Below, piece by piece: positions 1-5,730 of a stretch of DNA of 6,996 bases; within the stretch, counting starts at the first letter, position 1; every line of letters begins with the position of its first letter. The notes below the pieces were generated by a model that had not been told where the DNA came from, ran no database searches, and saw nothing but the letters and a program-made list of their open reading frames with translations. The translations under genes were made by a program, and so were the position numbers. This DNA comes from CAUZEO01 sp963578625 (lineage in GTDB: Bacteria > Verrucomicrobiota > Kiritimatiellia > SLOV01). Where the stretch lies: assembly GCA_963578625.1 (NCBI GenBank), contig CAUZEO010000284.1, positions 1-6,996 on the forward strand, given 5' to 3'.

Positions 1-35
1 TAATAGACGAGCGCGAGGCCTACGATGCGGGATAG
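1..35 (+). CDS. Possible 3' tail of an upstream gene (partial)
   Basis: Reading from base 3, the frame gives IDEREAYDAG followed by TAG at 33-35. The codons end mostly in G or C (gac gag cgc gag gcc tac), like the real genes of this window, so this may be the C-terminus of a gene that starts outside the window. Ten codons are too few to name a product. The stop codon sits almost entirely within the loop of a perfect hairpin (25-42). The frame starting at base 1 opens with TAA TAG and is not a candidate. Confidence 0.35.
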   Translation, partial: IDEREAYDAG

Positions 36-42
36 CCCGCAT
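25..42. repeat. Perfect 7-bp hairpin over the putative upstream stop codon
   Basis: ATGCGGG (25-31) pairs perfectly with CCCGCAT (36-42) around the 4-base loop ATAG. No T-run follows, so it is not a standard intrinsic terminator. It could protect or end an upstream transcript. A second dyad lies just downstream: CTTTGTC at 53-59 against GACAAAG at 76-82, overlapping the near-palindrome TTGTCG-T-CGACAA at 55-67. These could be leader structures or an operator for rfbF; nothing in the sequence decides which. Confidence 0.4.
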
Positions 43-125
43 ATGCCACAATCTTTGTCGTCGACAATGGATCGGGACAAAGCTTGGGACGATGACCGGG
101 ATCGAGATGGGTTGGGTTGCGCTGT

Positions 126-143
126 GGGAGACATGGAGCATTG
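126..143 (+). promoter_or_regulatory. Ribosome binding site and TTG start that set the rfbF start
   Basis: GGGAG at 126-130 lies 10 bases ahead of the TTG at 141-143. Starting there gives MKAVILAGGYG, the usual N-terminus of this nucleotidyltransferase family. The more upstream TTG at 117 would add eight residues (MRCGRHGA) with no family counterpart. The first in-frame ATG is codon 25 and would remove the nucleotide-binding loop. The ATG at 133 is in another frame and stops at once. Confidence 0.65.
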
Positions 144-917
144 AAGGCCGTAATTTTGGCGGGTGGGTACGGGTCCCGCCTGGGAGAGGAAATTGCGGTT
201 CGTCCGAAACCGATGGTCGAGATCGGCGGACACCCAATTCTGTGGCACATCATGAAGATTTGCGCCAGCCATGGCGGCAACGATTTCGTCATCTGCTGCG
301 GTTTCCAGGGGCACGTGCTCAAACAATATTTTTCTGACGATTATCTGCACTCGTGTGATTTGCGATTCGACCTTGCTGAAAACCGCATGGAGACCCTGGG
401 GGGGCACGCCGAACCGTGGACCGTCACCCTCGTCGACACCGGCACCAACAGCGGCACCGGAGGCAGGTTGAAGCGGGTTCGCGACCTGATCGGGGATGAG
501 CCGTTCTGCTTCACCTACGGCGACGGCGTCAGTGACGTGAACGTGACGGATGTGATTCGGTTTCACCGCGAGCAGGAGGCCCTCGTCACGCTGACTGCCG
601 TCCAGCCGCCCGCGCGATTCGGCGCGCTCGATTTCGACGAGTCCGGCGATCGAATCCATCGTTTCAAAGAGAAGAGGGACGGAATGGAGGTGTGGGTCAA
701 CGGCGGATTCTTCGTCATAGAGCCGGCTGCCATCGACTACATCTCGGAGGAAGAGGAAATGTGGGAAGCTGCGCCGCTCGAGCAACTGGTGCAGGAAAAG
801 CGCGTATCGGTCTACCGGCACAGCGGGTTCTGGCGCTGCATTGATCACCTGAGCGACAAGATGCATCAGGAGAGCCTGTGGCAGTCAGATTCCCCGCCCT
901 GGAAGGTATGGGAGTAA
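141..917 (+). CDS. rfbF: Glucose-1-phosphate cytidylyltransferase (RfbF)
   Basis: Transfers CMP from CTP to alpha-D-glucose 1-phosphate, giving CDP-glucose and pyrophosphate in the cytoplasm; this is the first step towards CDP-linked deoxysugars of surface polysaccharides. The 258-residue product has normal family length. It shows the N-terminal nucleotide-binding loop AGGYGSRLGEE (residues 7-17), RPKPMVEIGG (21-30), the TLVDTG...TGGRLKRV segment (96-113), the metal-binding TYGDGVSD (125-132), WVNGGFF (185-191), GFWRCID with the second conserved Asp (229-235) and the family-typical C-terminus PPWKVWE. Residues 231-240 read WRCIDHLSDK where most relatives I recall have a form near WQxMDTLRDK, so this is a somewhat diverged member with the Asp kept. 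The usual partner, CDP-glucose 4,6-dehydratase, is not downstream. The next plus-strand gene starts 82 bases on and may be cotranscribed. Identity is secure; pathway use is inferred. Confidence 0.93.
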   Translation: MKAVILAGGYGSRLGEEIAVRPKPMVEIGGHPILWHIMKICASHGGNDFVICCGFQGHVLKQYFSDDYLHSCDLRFDLAENRMETLGGHAEPWTVTLVDTGTNSGTGGRLKRVRDLIGDEPFCFTYGDGVSDVNVTDVIRFHREQEALVTLTAVQPPARFGALDFDESGDRIHRFKEKRDGMEVWVNGGFFVIEPAAIDYISEEEEMWEAAPLEQLVQEKRVSVYRHSGFWRCIDHLSDKMHQESLWQSDSPPWKVWE

Positions 918-990
918 ATCAGGGCGCGGCATCAATCGACTGGCTGCCGCAGGGTTCTTTTCTGCCTGTTCATCGTCGAAGAAACCGAGT

Positions 991-996
991 GAGGAG
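991..996 (+). promoter_or_regulatory. Shine-Dalgarno site of the 405-residue gene
   Basis: GAGGAG at 991-996 is followed by ATA and then the ATG at 1000. The spacing of 3 bases is short for such a strong site. No better start lies nearby, and the coding pattern begins at once after this ATG, so I keep it as the start. Confidence 0.6.
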
Positions 997-999
997 ATA

Positions 1000-2217
1000 A
1001 TGAGTTCTGTAACCACGGATGTTTGCGAAGTCGACTATCCGCCGGATGTCTACGGCGAGACGTTGGTGGAGGTGGAATGCACGATCCAGGAGGTGGTGGA
1101 ACGGATCTTCCGCGATGAAGACGGGATGGTTCGCAGCGGTGTGTTCGGCAAGACCATGAAGCCTCTGCAGATTCACGAGGTGACGGACCGGCCGTATGGC
1201 ATCGGGTGCTGCTCGGAAAACCATCACATCGCCAATGATCTCAAGCCGCTTTTTATGAACTACGAGAACGCGGGTCAGTGCAGCGGCAAGTATATCGTGG
1301 CGATGCTGGAGAAATATGCGGTCACGAACCAGCCCGAAGCACTTTCGAATGCCCGCCGAACCGTGAAAGCCATCGAACTCCTCTGGAACAATGTCGCGGA
1401 GCAGAATGAGTATCCCGGCGGAAGAGGCTGGATGCCGAAACCCTTCGCGGGAATCCGAAATGTGTCCCAGATGACGGAGTGCAGTCCCGATCAGTACACC
1501 GACATGACCCTGGGTCTTCAGCGGTTTCATGATGAAGTAGCCGATGAGGAGGAGCGCTCGGTCATCGAGGAGATGATCGTGTCGTTCGCGGACTGGTGGA
1601 GCCTTCACGATTATGCCACATCGTATGAGGGCGGAACATGTTGGTGGAAGCTCAGGCCGGACTGCATTCACGCAGCAAGTTTTTTCCTCTATCTGAACGC
1701 GCTGGCGAACAGCTTCAGGCCGGATGACAAGTATGATCGCGACTTCGAGCTCTGGCTGAAGATCCTCGACGAAAGTCTTGCGATTCGAGACGGACTGACT
1801 GGAGCGAACATGCTCGGGCTCGTCACGGAATGCATGGAACGTCTCATCGCGTTGAGACCGGATTTGAGGGAGCTGTGGTTGATCACGGTGTCGAATGAGG
1901 AGCTCGAGGGCTTCATCCGGCGTCTCTTAATAGAGGATCAGGATGTGCCTGGCCTGAAGTACCAGCAGCTCAACGCCTTCGCCGCCCGATACCTCTGCGC
2001 GGCGTCACGGGTATTCAACAAGCCTCTTTTCGTGGACAAGGCGGAGGAACTCATAGCTGAATACTCCCGTCGGGCCGATTTCTATCACGTCAGCCGGGGC
2101 ATGCCTGTCGGCAAGCTGCCCGCCGAGGTCACGGGAGATGATTACCGGGACATGTTCTGGGCAGAAGGCCACATCTGCTGGCTGACCGCATACTGGATGA
2201 TCAAGAATTCCAAGTAA
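1000..2217 (+). CDS. Uncharacterised cytoplasmic protein, alpha/alpha-toroid carbohydrate-enzyme-like
   Basis: I do not recognise this 405-residue protein as a named family. There is no signal peptide or membrane segment, so it should be cytoplasmic. It appears almost wholly helical, with several Trp/Tyr/Cys-rich turns between helices: CCSENHH (70-76), YPGGRGWMPKPF (138-149), TECSPDQYTDMTLGL (159-173), WWSLHDYATSYEGGTCWWK (199-217), YQQLNAFAARYLC (321-333) and DMFWAEGHICWLTAYW (384-399). Helix pairs joined by loops with aromatic and acidic residues, and an SPDQY-type turn, recall six-hairpin (alpha/alpha)6 toroid glycosidases, lyases and epimerases; this is fold-level resemblance by eye only. 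Candidate functional residues are D164, H203, D204, E210, D384 and E389. It lies 82 bases after rfbF on the same strand with a strong ribosome site, so a shared transcript is plausible. A role in processing a CDP-sugar or its glycan is a guess. The strong codon bias and the long minus-strand codon-aligned shadow both support it as a real gene. Confidence 0.85.
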   Translation: MSSVTTDVCEVDYPPDVYGETLVEVECTIQEVVERIFRDEDGMVRSGVFGKTMKPLQIHEVTDRPYGIGCCSENHHIANDLKPLFMNYENAGQCSGKYIVAMLEKYAVTNQPEALSNARRTVKAIELLWNNVAEQNEYPGGRGWMPKPFAGIRNVSQMTECSPDQYTDMTLGLQRFHDEVADEEERSVIEEMIVSFADWWSLHDYATSYEGGTCWWKLRPDCIHAASFFLYLNALANSFRPDDKYDRDFELWLKILDESLAIRDGLTGANMLGLVTECMERLIALRPDLRELWLITVSNEELEGFIRRLLIEDQDVPGLKYQQLNAFAARYLCAASRVFNKPLFVDKAEELIAEYSRRADFYHVSRGMPVGKLPAEVTGDDYRDMFWAEGHICWLTAYWMIKNSK

Positions 2218-2250
2218 GCTCTCCCGATCGCATGTACATCCGTAAAGTAG

Positions 2251-2271
2251 CGGAAGTCGCCAAGACTTCCG
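2251..2271. repeat. 8-bp perfect hairpin after the 405-residue gene
   Basis: CGGAAGTC (2251-2258) and GACTTCCG (2264-2271) form a perfect stem with the 5-base loop GCCAA, starting 34 bases after the stop codon. No T-run follows, so it is not a textbook terminator. It looks like a REP-type dispersed palindrome of the kind common between genes in PVC bacteria, but only one copy is visible here. It could stabilise the 3' end of the transcript. Confidence 0.55.
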
Positions 2272-2363
2272 ATCGGCGACGCGAATGCTCGACTGAGGCC
2301 CCGCTAACGGATTTTGAACAGAAGGTAACGAAGACAACAAAGAAGTGGATGTCGAGTGAAAAC

Positions 2364-2395
2364 AAAACACTACGTAGTGAGCTATATAGTGTTTT
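2364..2395. terminator. Candidate bidirectional terminator between convergent genes
   Basis: AAAACACTA (2364-2372) pairs perfectly with TAGTGTTTT (2387-2395) around a 14-base loop. It is A-rich on the left and T-rich on the right, as expected of a terminator usable from both sides, and it sits between two genes that end towards each other (2217 and 2434). The stem is AT-rich, which is weak for an intrinsic terminator. A competing 12-base perfect palindrome, CACTACGTAGTG (2368-2379), uses part of the same bases, so the site could instead be a protein-binding dyad. Confidence 0.4.
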
Positions 2396-2433
2396 CTTGG
2401 ATAAAAGCTGGTGCCGTGGTTCTCGGGGCTCTT

Positions 2434-5136
2434 TTACCGCCCGAAAACCCGGAACGAAGAAAAGCTCGCCCCGGCGGAAGGAATGGTCGCTGCGTTCTCA
2501 GGGGGAGACCCGGCGATCCGGTTTGTCAGAATCTGCATGAAGCCACTCGGCAGACTGGGCGCTGATTCAATACCGTAATCAGTGGCGGCGATACTTTGCC
2601 CGCGCAACTCGAATTCGGCGCCTCCGCCCAGGGGCGCGTAGTGCGTAATGTTCGGCGGTGTGGACGCGAGTTTTCTTGCTCTCAGAATATCGACCCAATC
2701 CTGGTACCCGTTTTCCACGATCGGACCGGAGAAATGACAAGGGAAGTACGGCACAAACCCTGGATCGTCCGTCCAGCCATTGGAAAAAAAACCCGGCACG
2801 GCGGAGACGTAGTCGGACCCCAGCCGTTGCAGAATGGGCTGGCACGCGCGGGGCAAGGTATAGGTCTGGCTGAAACTGCCCGCATACCACTTGTCATTGT
2901 CCGCGGTAACGCCGGACAACCGCTCGAAATAATTCAGATCCATGTAGGGATTCATCCCGTTGCTCATGGCTAGGGCGCCGGCGTTGTGGATGGATTGAAC
3001 CAGGTTCGTGAATAACGTCTTCTGTTGTTCCAGCGTCCCGCTCACGGCGTCCACAAACCCACCGGAATCGAAGAAAACGAAGTCCAAGCCGAAAGACTGA
3101 ATAAACTCCGGAATACTGGCCTCTGCCGGGGTTACGGATGAATCGTAGAAGTGTTGGCCCCACTCGGGAAGCTTGCCATAATAGGCAAGATCGCCCGGGT
3201 CCGCGGCGAAGTTGCGGTTTCGGAACCAGGTCGGATGCAGGGTGTAGACCTGCGAGTGTTCCCAGGCGCCCCAGAGGTTGATGTAGAGGCCGACGTTCAG
3301 GTTGGACACGCTTTCCTTGAGACCGGCGAGATAATCGCGAAGGCCGGTGAGGTAGGTGATGTCACCCAGTGGACCTGGTTTCTCCGGGGTGGGAAGGTCT
3401 CCCCATCCTCCGCCGCTGGCCGGCTCGTAGAGCATAATCCAGAAATAGAGTTCGAAGTCCTGGAGTCCGGCGGCGTCGAGCATCTGGCGGTAGAGAATCA
3501 GGTTGCTCTTGGCATTCGCCGCGACGCCCTGCCCGGCGATGATGTCGGGCGGTCCGCCGCCCCAGTTCGCCGCGAACATGCTGAAGGATGCGATGGCCGG
3601 GTTTGGCGGAGTGCTGACCGAGGCGGCTTCGGGGTGATCTGTGAGCCAATAATCTTTTCGCGCCTGGTAGTAATCACGCGATGCGAGCCGGATGGCTTCA
3701 TCGGCATCGGCGGTTTCGTATAATCGAAGCGCGTAGGTCACGCTGTTGCCGGACAGGGAGAAAGCGTTGTTCCTCACGGTGGAGTCGAAGGTGGCTTGAG
3801 CAGCGCTCCATTCCGCAAAGTGTTGGGTGTAGAGGGGGTAGTCGACTTCGTTGAGGTTCGCCGCGACGCGGTCCGGCCCCGCGGCGAGGGTGACGAACCC
3901 GTCTGCCCAGTAGCGGTCGAAGGCGAAGGATCCCTGCGGGCCGATAAAAACCGCGCCGGCCTCCCAGCCGGTCGAGCCAAGAAGTCCGATATTCCAGTCA
4001 CCGGATCCCGGCGCAGCGAGGATCCTTCCGGTGAAATCGGGGTTTGCGCCGGTGTGGGGCAGGAACCATTGGGTAAACGTTCGCGACTCGGCGGCGAAAT
4101 CCAGGCGCGTCTCCACCACCGATTGTTCCCCCGACGGATTCTTCGGGGTCACGTCCATTGTGATGGTGATCACATCATTGGTAACGACGAACTCTTTGCG
4201 GATGGTCAGGTTGGCATTTTCGTACTCGACCCAGTTCGTCCCGCTCCCGGTGACGGCATTATTCAGGTAGGACAGCCCGTTCCCATAGTTGATCTCCTTC
4301 ATCCACAGCCAATTGGTCACAACCAACTGGCCCATGGAATCGAAGTAAATAGGGCCCGTCCCGCCCGGCGGTCCAGTATTGATGGGATTGAAGTCGTCCA
4401 GGAAGAAAGAGTCCAAATCCACATCGTCTACATTGGCGATGATGTGCATTGAGCGGATGGGAATGAATGTATGGTTGAACGGTTCACCGGTCAGAATGGG
4501 TGCGTTATTCAGAAACAGATCGTAGGTCTGCGTACTCCAGTCGGCGTCGATTGTCACGGTGTGCCAGGTGTCCGGCGCAATCCCGGTCCCCGTGGATATT
4601 TCGGCGTCGGCCAGAAACTTCGTCAGGGATCCGAACTGAACGCCGACCCCGATGGTTTGTTGTAACGAGGTAGCCTCGGGTGAGCCGCGGGAGCCAAGGA
4701 ATGCTCGAAATCCGGCAATCGAATTGGCGACGCGGAATGCGAATTGCCAGACAAAATCTTCCTGGATGTTTGAGATGCCGCTCAGGCTAACGGCGCTTGC
4801 CGTACAACAGTTGCCGTTCCACGCCCGTTCAAAGAAATACACTCCGGAGGGTGGAGTGCCGGTGTCGAACTTCTTAAGACGAACGTAGTTGGCGCCGTCG
4901 TTCGCGGGACCCGGTGAATTCAAGACTTGGATCGAAGTCTGATCCCCGTTCGCGTTTTCCCAGGAATTTACGTAGTTCCAGAATGCGGGGTCAGGATCCA
5001 GGTCGCTTCCGGAGCCGGCGCTGCCCGCGGTTACCCCTTCGAATCCGTTGGTGAAGGCCCAGTTCTGGGAGAAGCCAATCCCGGGGTGAACACAGAGAAA
5101 CGCGGAACATGCGAGAATGAATGGATACCGGTTCAT
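2434..5136 (-). CDS. Secreted multidomain protein, putative glycoside hydrolase (LamG-like + TIM barrel)
   Basis: The 900-residue product starts with a signal peptide (MNRYP, hydrophobic stretch 6-22, likely cleavage near GFSQ 21-24), so it is exported. Residues 25-250 look like a concanavalin/LamG-type beta-sandwich, ending with the typical WHTVTIDADWSTQTYDLFLN segment (191-210) and HIIANVDDVDLDSFFLDDF (231-249). Residues 262-480 are beta-rich and resemble the sandwich domain that precedes the barrel in clan GH-D/GH31-like enzymes. Residues 515-825 look like a TIM barrel: FELYFWIMLYEP (561-572), VGLYINLWGAW (615-625), LHPTWF (633-638), and LDFVFFDSGGF (684-694), where D690 at a strand end could be the nucleophile. 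The last 55 residues (DYGIES...SGF...PPENAAT...SFRV) look like the short C-terminal beta domain common in verrucomicrobial exoproteins. The ATG at 5136 follows a purine-rich GAAGAAGAA. The gene converges on the 405-residue gene and has a long upstream spacer, so it probably has its own promoter. The family and substrate are not identified; the fold call is by eye. Confidence 0.82.
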   Translation of the reverse strand: MNRYPFILACSAFLCVHPGIGFSQNWAFTNGFEGVTAGSAGSGSDLDPDPAFWNYVNSWENANGDQTSIQVLNSPGPANDGANYVRLKKFDTGTPPSGVYFFERAWNGNCCTASAVSLSGISNIQEDFVWQFAFRVANSIAGFRAFLGSRGSPEATSLQQTIGVGVQFGSLTKFLADAEISTGTGIAPDTWHTVTIDADWSTQTYDLFLNNAPILTGEPFNHTFIPIRSMHIIANVDDVDLDSFFLDDFNPINTGPPGGTGPIYFDSMGQLVVTNWLWMKEINYGNGLSYLNNAVTGSGTNWVEYENANLTIRKEFVVTNDVITITMDVTPKNPSGEQSVVETRLDFAAESRTFTQWFLPHTGANPDFTGRILAAPGSGDWNIGLLGSTGWEAGAVFIGPQGSFAFDRYWADGFVTLAAGPDRVAANLNEVDYPLYTQHFAEWSAAQATFDSTVRNNAFSLSGNSVTYALRLYETADADEAIRLASRDYYQARKDYWLTDHPEAASVSTPPNPAIASFSMFAANWGGGPPDIIAGQGVAANAKSNLILYRQMLDAAGLQDFELYFWIMLYEPASGGGWGDLPTPEKPGPLGDITYLTGLRDYLAGLKESVSNLNVGLYINLWGAWEHSQVYTLHPTWFRNRNFAADPGDLAYYGKLPEWGQHFYDSSVTPAEASIPEFIQSFGLDFVFFDSGGFVDAVSGTLEQQKTLFTNLVQSIHNAGALAMSNGMNPYMDLNYFERLSGVTADNDKWYAGSFSQTYTLPRACQPILQRLGSDYVSAVPGFFSNGWTDDPGFVPYFPCHFSGPIVENGYQDWVDILRARKLASTPPNITHYAPLGGGAEFELRGQSIAATDYGIESAPSLPSGFMQILTNRIAGSPPENAATIPSAGASFSSFRVFGR

Positions 5137-5211
5137 TTCTTCTTCAGATCACCTGGATGCAAGCAGTTCACTATACGCCATGTCAGAAAATTTTTAATAC
5201 CCCTTGTTTGA

Positions 5212-5237
5212 GGGTTCAGGTTTAGGGTTTCAGGTTA
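5212..5237. repeat. Tandem 13-base repeat, two copies
   Basis: GGGTTCAGGTTTA (5212-5224) is followed directly by GGGTTTCAGGTTA (5225-5237). The two differ only in where the extra T sits. The second copy runs into the perfect palindrome GTTACGTAAC (5234-5243). It is either a short microduplication or the remains of a GGGTTTCAGGTT-type array. Confidence 0.6.
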
Positions 5238-5294
5238 CGTAACGGTCTAAATAGTGGTCGGTTATAAAAAAATGAATATTTTTTCGCCCCCAGC

Positions 5295-5311
5295 AAAGTC
5301 TTATAGACTTT
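5295..5311. repeat. 7-bp hairpin with 3-base loop
   Basis: AAAGTCT (5295-5301) and AGACTTT (5305-5311) pair perfectly around TAT. The hairpin lies 10 bases after the T-run of the A/T stem at 5267-5284 and just before coding-like sequence begins. It could be an operator, a leader hairpin or a terminator remnant; the sequence does not decide. Confidence 0.5.
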
Positions 5312-5344
5312 CTGACCTCCAATGTAATACTGTGTTCCAATTGT

Positions 5345-5700
5345 TATGTTACGAAGTTCCGACGATCACCGCTACCAGGGAACGGAGACCAAGACCATTC
5401 ACGGCCGAGGTCGAGTACGCCGTCGACCATGATACGAAATTTCCCCTGGTCCACTACATCCACTACTTCTGGAAGAGAGGTTTGCCCGAACCTACCAGTT
5501 CCCCGTGGGTCGTGTGGCCGTAGGCATTGGAGCCGTACCTGGGTGAGCAGATACGGCTGAAGTTGATCTGTCCGAACCTGATCCGGACCCACCAAAATGC
5601 CAGAAACGGTTGGACCGTCAATTATTCGTACGGTCAAAGCGAGGTGCCAATGTTGGCCAAACCACCAATTTTCTGGCCGGATATACCGGATGAGTGGTAG
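5345..5700 (+). pseudogene. Remnant of an unidentified gene, 5' end lost, with in-frame TAG
   Basis: One plus-strand frame has coding-type codon use (runs such as gcc gag gtc gag tac gcc gtc gac, and ctg gtc cac tac atc cac tac ttc tgg aag) from about 5345 to the TAG at 5698-5700. It is broken only by TAG at 5521-5523, after which the same frame continues with the same codon style for 58 codons. Residue runs include AEVEYAVDHDTKFPLVHYIH, ALEPYLGEQIRLKLI and WTVNYSYGQ, ending KPPIFWPDIPDEW. I do not recognise the family. To the left the frame stays open back to TAA at 5248, but the sequence is AT-rich and lacks codon bias, so the original 5' end seems to be gone. The fragment ends 30 bases before the isomerase gene, which suggests it was once an upstream operon partner. 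The matching open frame on the minus strand is a codon-aligned shadow. A short intact gene starting at GTG 5254 or ATG 5272 and ending at 5523 is possible but less likely. Confidence 0.45.
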
Positions 5701-5730
5701 ACGATGTTTTGATTCGAGATAGCACGAACC

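Larger units (their letters stand above)
5137..5344. promoter_or_regulatory. AT-rich, dyad-rich upstream region of the secreted-enzyme gene
   Basis: No coding pattern is visible here. The minus-strand gene must be transcribed from this spacer. On the minus strand TATAGT (plus 5170-5175) is a -10-like hexamer, but the position 17 bases upstream (ATTAAA) is a poor -35, so no promoter is firmly called. The spacer holds a tandem 13-mer (5212-5237), the palindrome GTTACGTAAC (5234-5243), an A/T stem AAAAAAT/ATTTTTT (5267-5273 with 5278-5284) and a 7-bp hairpin AAAGTCT-TAT-AGACTTT (5295-5311). Any of these could be operators or transcript-end structures for whatever once lay on the right. Confidence 0.5.

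Noticed and set aside
117..140. Upstream TTG at 117 as the rfbF start
   Set aside because: It would add MRCGRHGA before the family N-terminus MKAVILAGG; the TTG at 141 has GGGAG at a good distance.
25..144. A 39-codon frame from ATG 25 to TGA 142-144 overlapping the rfbF start
   Set aside because: The overlap looks like translational coupling, but the peptide is low-complexity Asp/Arg-rich, has no ribosome site and begins inside a hairpin.
970..1671. Minus-strand open frame of 233 codons
   Set aside because: Its codons are the exact reverse complements of those of the 1000-2217 gene, and the translation is rich in His, Arg and Leu without motifs; it is a shadow of that gene.
3796..4452. Plus-strand open frame of 218 codons inside the secreted-enzyme gene
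   Set aside because: Antisense to a 900-residue gene with signal peptide, domain pattern and continuous codon bias; no recognisable content of its own.
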